Assembly: GCF_019219095.1 (NCBI RefSeq)
Contig: NZ_JAHUWH010000010.1
Location: 124,001-188,000 of the forward strand
Direction: 5' to 3'
Length of the DNA: 64,000 bases
Source of the DNA: Acidovorax sp. sic0104
GTDB lineage: Bacteria > Pseudomonadota > Gammaproteobacteria > Burkholderiales > Burkholderiaceae_C
Both the position numbers and the translations under genes were made by a program. Under the pieces are notes generated by a model. It saw only the letters and a program-made list of their open reading frames with translations. It made no database searches and was not told the DNA's origin. This document shows positions 59,779 to 64,000 of this stretch, in pieces; the first letter of the stretch is position 1; each line of letters opens with the position of its first letter.

Positions 59779-60371
59779 TCCGGCTTCTCCGTGCGGTCGC
59801 CGCCCTGTTTCACACCAGGGTGGACGTGGTTCACCAGGCTGATGGTCTGGGCGATCACATCAGGCGTCACGGTGATGCCATCGCCGTTCAGGGTCAGGGT
59901 TCCGCCGCCCGCGCCCATGGTGATTTCGTTCTCGGTGATGGTGATGAACGAACCCATGCACGTGATGTTGATAGAGGCCATCGCCTCCATCCTGAAAACG
60001 CCGTTCTCCGCGTCGTGTTCAAAGTAGGCGCCGCCGCCCAGGTCCATGCGGAAGATTTTTGGGTTCTCGCTGGCCTGGGGGTTCTTGTCGCTGAATGCGC
60101 CAGGCATCACCATGGCGTTGGTCAGGTCGCCGCCGGGGGCGAGCATCAGCACCTGCTCGCCCTTCACGGGCGGCCACCAGATGGCACCGTTCTGGCCAGC
60201 TGCGCGGCCAGCTACCCAAGGTAGCCAGCCGGTGAGGATGTCGCCACAGCGAACGCGGCACCGCGCGGGCTTGGTGGTGCGCACTTCCTCGATGGTGCCC
60301 ACGCGCGCCACGTTGTCCAGGCGGCGCAGGATTTCAAAGGGGGATTCGGGTTGATCTACGGGGCGATCCAT
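59775..60371 (-). CDS. V: Baseplate spike protein gpV
   Basis: A 198-residue spike protein. The N-terminal OB-like domain (RCRVRCGDILTGWLPWVAGR) is followed by the triple-beta-helix region (SINITCMGSFITITENEI) and a C-terminal NHVHPGVKQGG with the HxH metal site that binds iron at the tip of P2 gpV. It pierces the outer membrane. The ATG at 60371 is chosen over a start 12 codons upstream that overlaps a hairpin. Confidence 0.93.
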   Translation of the reverse strand: MDRPVDQPESPFEILRRLDNVARVGTIEEVRTTKPARCRVRCGDILTGWLPWVAGRAAGQNGAIWWPPVKGEQVLMLAPGGDLTNAMVMPGAFSDKNPQASENPKIFRMDLGGGAYFEHDAENGVFRMEAMASINITCMGSFITITENEITMGAGGGTLTLNGDGITVTPDVIAQTISLVNHVHPGVKQGGDRTEKPE

Positions 60372-60387
60372 GCATTTGATGGTGCCC

Positions 60388-60411
60388 GCGCGTGCGCGAG
60401 AAAGCACGCGC
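60388..60411 (-). promoter_or_regulatory. GC-rich hairpin upstream of V
   Basis: The perfect 8-bp inverted repeat gcgcgtgc/gcacgcgc with an 8-nt loop lies in the 71-nt gap between S and V. It could be a terminator-like pause between two late transcription units or part of the V promoter region. A clean Ogr-type site (TGT-N12-ACA) was not found in this gap. Confidence 0.4.
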
Positions 60412-60442
60412 CCCGTGCTGTGGCTGCGCTATCTACGTTTTT

Positions 60443-60907
60443 TCAACTTCCCGCCAGATGCGAAATAAGGCGGTCCTGCAGCTGCTTGGTGAAGTCGTCG
60501 GAAATGCCCAGCAGCGGGCGCGCCGGGTAGTCGTATTGCGGGCCGCCAGGCTTCACGCTGTCGCGCAGGCCGAAGTGGTGCACGCGGGCTATCCGTTCGG
60601 TGCGGCCTGCAAAGCCCACCACCGCGTCGCCACCTTCGACCTGGGCGCGCAGGTGCTTGGCGCCGGCCAGCTTTGTGAACATGCTCTGCGCCTTGCGCTT
60701 GCGCAGCTGGCCGCGCTGGTCGCGCATCGGGTTCTTTCGGGGTGCCCAGGCTTCACCATCTGGTCCGTGCTGTGCGCGGATGGTGGCGGCGTTCTCGCGG
60801 CGCAGCTCGCGCGCAATGTCGAGGGCGAGTTTGCGGCGCTCGGCATCGGTCAGGCGATCCAGCAGTGGTTGCAGCCAGCCTTCCAGCTGCATGAAGTCGT
60901 CGGCCAT
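60443..60907 (-). CDS. S: Tail completion / virion morphogenesis protein gpS
   Basis: A 154-residue P2 gpS-family protein with LQPLLDRLTDAERRKLALDI, a basic middle (WAPRKNPMRDQRGQLRKRKA) and RVHHFGLRDSVKPGGPQYDY with the closing PARPLLGIS. It acts with gpR in joining tail and head. Confidence 0.92.
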   Translation of the reverse strand: MADDFMQLEGWLQPLLDRLTDAERRKLALDIARELRRENAATIRAQHGPDGEAWAPRKNPMRDQRGQLRKRKAQSMFTKLAGAKHLRAQVEGGDAVVGFAGRTERIARVHHFGLRDSVKPGGPQYDYPARPLLGISDDFTKQLQDRLISHLAGS

Positions 60908-60910
60908 GGC

Positions 60911-61015
60911 TCAGTGGTCCCCGCGCTGTCGGGCACGCACCCAGCGGCGCCAGCGCCCACGGATGCGCTGGTATCCCTCCCACAGCAGAAAGCAGACGGT
61001 GAACAGGTATTTCAT
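60911..61015 (-). CDS. Tiny protein between R and S (34 aa)
   Basis: The ATG overlaps the R stop (ATGA), and the stop is 3 nt before the S start. The product begins MKYLFTVCFLLWEGYQRIRG and ends in a run of Arg-rich residues: a short hydrophobic helix followed by a positive tail. The tight fit argues for a real gene. Function unknown. Confidence 0.6.
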   Translation of the reverse strand: MKYLFTVCFLLWEGYQRIRGRWRRWVRARQRGDH

Positions 61016-61506
61016 CGGGGGGCGTAGTCCCACTCTGCCAGCTTCTCGTCGCGCAGGTACACCTCCCAGTGTTCGGCCTGCAGTATTGCCAGCTGTGGCG
61101 GTGGTTCCTTGGGGTGGATCAGGTCCAGCGCGCCGACAGGGCCGCTTGCACGCGGGCGCGCAATGACGCGCTCGGTGAGTTCCAGGTCAATCTGCAGGTC
61201 GATGGCCTTGGCGTTCAAATACTCGGCCTCGAAGCGGATGGCGCGAGCGCGTTTCGCGGGATCGTCGAAGACCTCCGGCTGGTTTCGCTTCATCCACTCC
61301 ACCAGGGGCGTCATCACTGCGTCGGCATGGCCCGCATAGTCCAGCAGCAGCGCGCGCAGGGTGTAGGCGTACTCAAAAGACAGCGAGTCGGTGCCTGTAT
61401 GGATGACTCGGCCGCCCGTGATGAAGATGGCCAGTTTCTGCGGGTCTTTTTTGACGGCCGGCAGGGCATTGGTCAGCGTATCGCGCAGGCTACTCGGCTT
61501 TTCCAT
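61012..61506 (-). CDS. R: Tail completion protein gpR
   Basis: A 164-residue P2 gpR-family protein with SLRDTLTNALPAVKKDPQKL, IFITGGRVIHTGTDSLSFEY and HPKEPPPQLAILQAEHWEVY. It caps the tail before head joining. It overlaps the spanin gene by 17 nt. Confidence 0.92.
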   Translation of the reverse strand: MEKPSSLRDTLTNALPAVKKDPQKLAIFITGGRVIHTGTDSLSFEYAYTLRALLLDYAGHADAVMTPLVEWMKRNQPEVFDDPAKRARAIRFEAEYLNAKAIDLQIDLELTERVIARPRASGPVGALDLIHPKEPPPQLAILQAEHWEVYLRDEKLAEWDYAPR

Positions 61507-62047
61507 TTTGGGCGGCCTCGATCATGTTGCTGGCGCTGTCGTAGGCGCGCTCGCAGGCGAGCCCACGGGCGCGGGCGGTGTCAGCAATGTGCGCGAGTTC
61601 TCCCGCTCTGTCGTCTGCGCGTCGGAGCATGTCGGCAAGCAGATCGGCGGGACGGGTGTCTGGCGCGCACTGGCCGGCAGCGGCGCGAGCCTGGGCGGCG
61701 GCACGGTGCTGGGTGAGGTAATCGGCAAGGTCGTGCTGCAGCCGGTTGCGAGCATCAACAGCGCGAGCGCGGCCAGCATCAGCAACAGCAAGGGCGGCTT
61801 GTGCAGCGGTGTCGGTGCGGGCGATTTCGTCACGGTGCTTGTCTCCAAGTTTGCGATAGCGCTCTGAGGTTTTGAGCGCAGACAGCGCGGCGGCGGTGCG
61901 CTCGGTCTGCAGGGTGTTTTCGGTGTGGGCGGTTTCGAGCTGGGCTTCTGCCAGGCGAAGGGTTTGCATCAGCAGGGCGAAGCCCAGGCCCAGCGCCAGG
62001 GCGATGGCGGTGTATTTCCAGGCGTTGGCGCGTAGGGTGCTCAGCAT
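61490..62047 (-). CDS. Inner-membrane spanin subunit (Rz-like, LysB position)
   Basis: The ATG at 62047 opens an N-terminal membrane anchor (YTAIALALGLGFALLMQTL) followed by a long periplasmic helix rich in Ala, Arg and Asp (to residue 185). This is the i-spanin architecture (Rz). It acts with an outer-membrane lipoprotein to disrupt the outer membrane at lysis. The partner gene is nested in another frame at 61522-61833. Confidence 0.8.
   Translation of the reverse strand: MLSTLRANAWKYTAIALALGLGFALLMQTLRLAEAQLETAHTENTLQTERTAAALSALKTSERYRKLGDKHRDEIARTDTAAQAALAVADAGRARAVDARNRLQHDLADYLTQHRAAAQARAAAGQCAPDTRPADLLADMLRRADDRAGELAHIADTARARGLACERAYDSASNMIEAAQNGKAE
61522..61833 (-). CDS. Outer-membrane spanin lipoprotein (Rz1-like), nested in the i-spanin gene
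   Basis: An alternative frame wholly inside the i-spanin gene encodes a Leu-rich signal ending in a lipobox (LLMLATGC) and then a Pro/Ser/Thr-rich mature part (PSTVPPPRLAPLPASARQTP). This is the classical embedded Rz1 o-spanin. The GTG at 61833 follows a GGAG site; the frame extends to a TTG five codons upstream. The mature form would be tethered to the outer membrane and span the periplasm with the i-spanin. Confidence 0.75.
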   Translation of the reverse strand: MTKSPAPTPLHKPPLLLLMLAALALLMLATGCSTTLPITSPSTVPPPRLAPLPASARQTPVPPICLPTCSDAQTTERENSRTLLTPPAPVGSPASAPTTAPAT

Positions 62048-62048
62048 G

Positions 62049-62183
62049 TCAGCAGATCCCGTGCGGGTGGCCACCGCAGAAAGTGAAGTACAGGGCCGCG
62101 AGGCCCACGACTGCCAGCACCACCAGCACCAGCGCCGTGATGGCCATGACCTTGACGGCTTTTTTTAGAGCATCGCTACACAT
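62049..62183 (-). CDS. Small membrane protein in the lysis cassette (44 aa)
   Basis: A basic N-terminus (CSDALKKAVKV) is followed by one transmembrane helix (ITALVLVVLAVVGLAALYFT) and a Cys/His-rich tail (CGGHPHGIC). Its start overlaps the endolysin 3' end by 19 nt, and its stop is 1 nt before the i-spanin start. It could be a second holin or an antiholin. No family is recognised. Confidence 0.65.
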   Translation of the reverse strand: MCSDALKKAVKVMAITALVLVVLAVVGLAALYFTFCGGHPHGIC

Positions 62184-62737
62184 TTGGCGTGCCTTTCCTG
62201 TTGACGGGTCCACACGCCCTTGCAGCCCTTCGGCCCCCAGTTCTGTGGCAGGGCACAGTCCCGCCCAGCCTGAAACCGCCACAGCAGCAGGGCTTCGCAA
62301 GCGCCCGCGTAGTCGCCGCGTAGCAGCCACGTTCTGGGGGATTTGGGCTTGCGCCAATTGCCGCTGCCGAACTGGCCCACGAAGTCCAGATAGAAGTCGA
62401 ATTCGCCGGGGTAGAGCATCACCCCCGGCAAGCTAGCCTTGAACCGGTCTTCTTCTTCGCTGTGGAGATTGCGCGCCAGCTGCTCGGCCCGCTGGCGGGT
62501 GATGGGCGGGTCGGTCAGGCGCACGGCCGTCCCGTCTTCGTACCGGGTGGACCCGTTGCCGATGGTTGGAACGTCGCCCGCCGTGGGTATGTAGGCATGG
62601 TGCACCACGGCGCCATCGGCGCGCACGCTGGTGGGGCCGTCGCCTTCGCTTTTCTGCCACGCAGCAAAGCCCGCCGCCGACATGGTGAGGCAGGCCACCG
62701 CCACGCGGGCGAGGCCCTTGCGTAGGGTTGCGTTCAT
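62165..62737 (-). CDS. GH24-type SAR endolysin (lysozyme)
   Basis: A 190-residue lysozyme-like muramidase. The N-terminal weakly hydrophobic helix (ARVAVACLTMSAAGFAAW) suggests a signal-arrest-release endolysin, exported by Sec and freed when the membrane is depolarised. The active-site segment AYIPTAGDVPTIGNGST matches the D...T part of the E-8aa-D-5aa-T triad, but the expected Glu just upstream appears as Asp (RADGAVV). The C-terminal half has YPGEFDFYLDFVGQFGSGNW and RGDYAGACEALLLWRF, usual for the family. Confidence 0.82.
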   Translation of the reverse strand: MNATLRKGLARVAVACLTMSAAGFAAWQKSEGDGPTSVRADGAVVHHAYIPTAGDVPTIGNGSTRYEDGTAVRLTDPPITRQRAEQLARNLHSEEEDRFKASLPGVMLYPGEFDFYLDFVGQFGSGNWRKPKSPRTWLLRGDYAGACEALLLWRFQAGRDCALPQNWGPKGCKGVWTRQQERHAKCVAML

Positions 62738-62961
62738 GGTTCCACCCCGTAGGCCGCGTTCTTTGCGTTGCGTTCTGCGCGTTCATTGCGCCACTTCCAC
62801 AGCAGGTAGCCCAGCTGCGCAGCCACATACACGATGGTCAGGGCGGTGAGCGTGTGGCTCATGGTCCAGCCGTTGACGGCCTGATGGGCTACTACGGCAA
62901 CGGGCGGCGATGCTTTGGCGGTTTCCACGCCGATGGCTTTAATGATGCTTTCGCGGTCCAT
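62734..62961 (-). CDS. Phage holin-like membrane protein (75 aa)
   Basis: The ATG at 62961 opens a short N-terminus, a hydrophobic region (PPVAVVAHQAVNG weakly, then TLTALTIVYVAAQLGYLLWK strongly) and a charged tail (RNERAERNAKNAA). Size, one to two helices and a 4-nt overlap with the endolysin gene fit a holin or pinholin that times lysis. Confidence 0.75.
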   Translation of the reverse strand: MDRESIIKAIGVETAKASPPVAVVAHQAVNGWTMSHTLTALTIVYVAAQLGYLLWKWRNERAERNAKNAAYGVEP

Positions 62962-62968
62962 GGTGTTT

Positions 62969-63172
62969 TCAGTCCCACAGGTTGATGGTTTGTTTTTGGG
63001 GGCGCTTGGGCGGGACAACGATTTGCACCACGGTGCCGGCCGGCAGTCGCGGCCCCAGCTTGGCCAGGCCAGGGTTTGCGGCCAGGGTGGCCTCCACCAC
63101 CTCGGCCGTGTTGCCCGTAGTGCGGCGGCACAGCTCGTCCAGCATTTCGTGCTGCTCTGCGATGGCGCGCAT
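62969..63172 (-). CDS. X: Tail protein gpX
   Basis: A 67-residue gpX-family protein with HEMLDELCRRTTGNTAEVVE and NPGLAKLGPRLPAGTVVQIV, a LysM-like fold at the tail tip or hub. It is located between L and the lysis genes, as in P2. The ATG at 63172 overlaps the L stop. Confidence 0.9.
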   Translation of the reverse strand: MRAIAEQHEMLDELCRRTTGNTAEVVEATLAANPGLAKLGPRLPAGTVVQIVVPPKRPQKQTINLWD

Positions 63173-63636
63173 CAGATCAGCTCCACGGTGGTGCGCGGCC
63201 GGCCCAACAGGTCGGAGATTGCCCACCGGAGCTTGCGGCGGTGTTCGTCCACCTTGGCTTCGATGCGCTCGCGGATGCGTTCGGTTTTGCTGTCGTTGTG
63301 GGGCGTGGTGTCGATTTCTCGGTACGCCTCGGCCAGATCGGCCTGCACGTGGGCATGGACGGCGCGCAGGTAGCGGCCAGCCTGGCGGCCGTCGCCGGCA
63401 TCAGCCAGCGATTCCACGCCCTGGGCGAGCTGGTCGGCCTTGTAGGTGCGCAGCTCTGCATTCACCGCATCAATGGCGCCCGCGATGGCTTCGGCCAGGC
63501 GCGCGGCCGTCACGGTGCCGTCCAGCAAACAGGCATCGCGGACCTTGGGCGCTTCGATGGCAGGAAACCACGGGTCGTTTTCGACCTGGGCGTCTTCGGC
63601 TTCGATGGGCGGGTTTGCTGTGGCGATGAACGACAT
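63172..63636 (-). CDS. L: Head completion protein gpL
   Basis: A 154-residue P2 gpL-family protein with FPAIEAPKVRDACLLDGTVT, DQLAQGVESLADAGDGRQAG and LRWAISDLLGRPRTTVELI. It completes packaged heads so that tails can attach. The ATG has little ribosome-binding sequence, and an unusual 129-nt gap separates it from M. Confidence 0.92.
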   Translation of the reverse strand: MSFIATANPPIEAEDAQVENDPWFPAIEAPKVRDACLLDGTVTAARLAEAIAGAIDAVNAELRTYKADQLAQGVESLADAGDGRQAGRYLRAVHAHVQADLAEAYREIDTTPHNDSKTERIRERIEAKVDEHRRKLRWAISDLLGRPRTTVELI

Positions 63637-63667
63637 GGGCGGCTTCGTGCACGCAGTGTTTGAAGGT

Positions 63668-63731
63668 GTGGCGGTGGCCCAGGGCGTCGGAGTGGTGCAC
63701 TGTTGTGCGCTCTCTGCCCTGGGGCCGCCAC
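63668..63731 (-). promoter_or_regulatory. Long hairpin in the M-L gap
   Basis: An inverted repeat with arms gtggcggtggcccagggc (63668-63685) and gccctggggccgccac (63716-63731) pairs over about 16 bp with a 2-nt bulge, around a 30-nt loop. It fills half of the only sizeable intergenic gap in this part of the late operon. It could be a processing or stability element, or a site for packaging or regulation. Confidence 0.5.
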
Positions 63732-63765
63732 GGGTGCGGGGTACGCTCGGTTTGCAGCGGCTGGG

Positions 63766-64000
63766 TTACTTCGCCTGGGGTTTGGCCAGGCGGCGTTCCA
63801 GCCGCTCAATGTCTTTTTTCACGCCGGCTCGGGTGTCCAGCTCCATTGCGCGCTGCAGCAGCGGAAGGGCCTCCTTGCACGCTTTCAGGGTGCGGGTGGC
63901 CATGTCCACGTCGTGGCTGCCGGTCTTGCCAAGCACGGCCCAGCCTGCGGCTTTGTAGAGCTTGCTTTTGGCCTGGTCGGGTGTGTCGGCCGGGTCGGTC
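63766..64000 (-). CDS. M: Terminase endonuclease subunit gpM (C-terminal part, 5' end outside window)
   Basis: The frame is open to the window edge. The visible last 78 residues include KSKLYKAAGWAVLGKTGSHD, TRTLKACKEALPLLQRAMEL and GVKKDIERLERRLAKP, the helical C-terminus of P2 gpM-type terminase small subunits. P2 gpM is the cos-cleaving endonuclease subunit. Its place before L fits the O-N-M-L order, so the capsid, scaffold, portal and large terminase genes should lie just beyond the window. Confidence 0.82.
   Translation of the reverse strand, partial: TDPADTPDQAKSKLYKAAGWAVLGKTGSHDVDMATRTLKACKEALPLLQRAMELDTRAGVKKDIERLERRLAKPQAK

Noticed and set aside
60372-60442. Ogr-dependent late promoter (TGT-N12-ACA) in the S-V gap
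   Set aside because: One TGT-N13-TAC approximation exists, but no site with the correct spacing and symmetry was found.
33727-64000. A second copy of the tRNA-Ser 3' end marking attR
   Set aside because: No matching segment was seen; the prophage is incomplete at position 64000, so attR must lie beyond the window.
1-64000. CRISPR array, rRNA operon or full insertion sequence
   Set aside because: No regularly spaced direct repeats, rRNA-like segments or transposase frames were seen anywhere in the window.

Overview
The window looks like a chromosome of a betaproteobacterium of the Comamonadaceae (Acidovorax-like). GC is high (roughly two thirds by eye), gene content is typical of Burkholderiales (cysS, an AlkA-type glycosylase, accA and a short tilS in a row), and several copies of a gcta...tagc-cored intergenic repeat of the kind seen in this family are present. 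This is inferred from gene content and was not tested by a search.

Positions 1 to about 33820 are ordinary chromosome. From left to right they hold an FHA membrane protein and a trypsin-like protease; an M14 peptidase; glnS; aroQ and arfB; a DODA-type dioxygenase and an esterase; a leucine-rich-repeat protein; a DUF3014 protein; an MFS exporter divergent from an AraC regulator; an Lrp regulator divergent from a homodimeric 2-oxoacid dehydrogenase E1; a threonine/serine dehydratase-like enzyme; an NHL-repeat lipoprotein; mtfA; lpxH; two cyclophilins; an L,D-transpeptidase and a TPR protein that share a C-terminal domain; cysS, alkA, accA, a chemoreceptor, tilS and a tRNA-Ser(GCU).

From the tRNA-Ser 3' end to the window edge lies a P2-like (Peduovirus-type) prophage, cut off by the window inside the terminase gene M. 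Its early half (34010-42460) holds a tyrosine integrase, a RusA-like resolvase of unusual length, an AlpA-like regulator, small replication-operon genes, the HUH replication initiator gpA, an Ogr-type activator, three small ribbon-helix-helix-like proteins and a LexA/S24-type repressor. Its late half (46141-64000, all on the minus strand) follows the P2 order read right to left: M, L, X, lysis genes, R, S, V, W, J, I, tail fibre genes, FI, FII, E/E', T, U, D. A P2-style -1 frameshift signal is conserved in E.

Between the two halves, directly behind the repressor, sits a low-GC cargo module (42518-46085): a GHKL (MORC/paraMORC-like) ATPase ending in a PD-(D/E)XK-like motif, a C5 cytosine methyltransferase, and a Vsr endonuclease. 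This looks like a prophage-borne restriction-modification or anti-phage system expressed from the lysogen, and it is the most interesting locus here.
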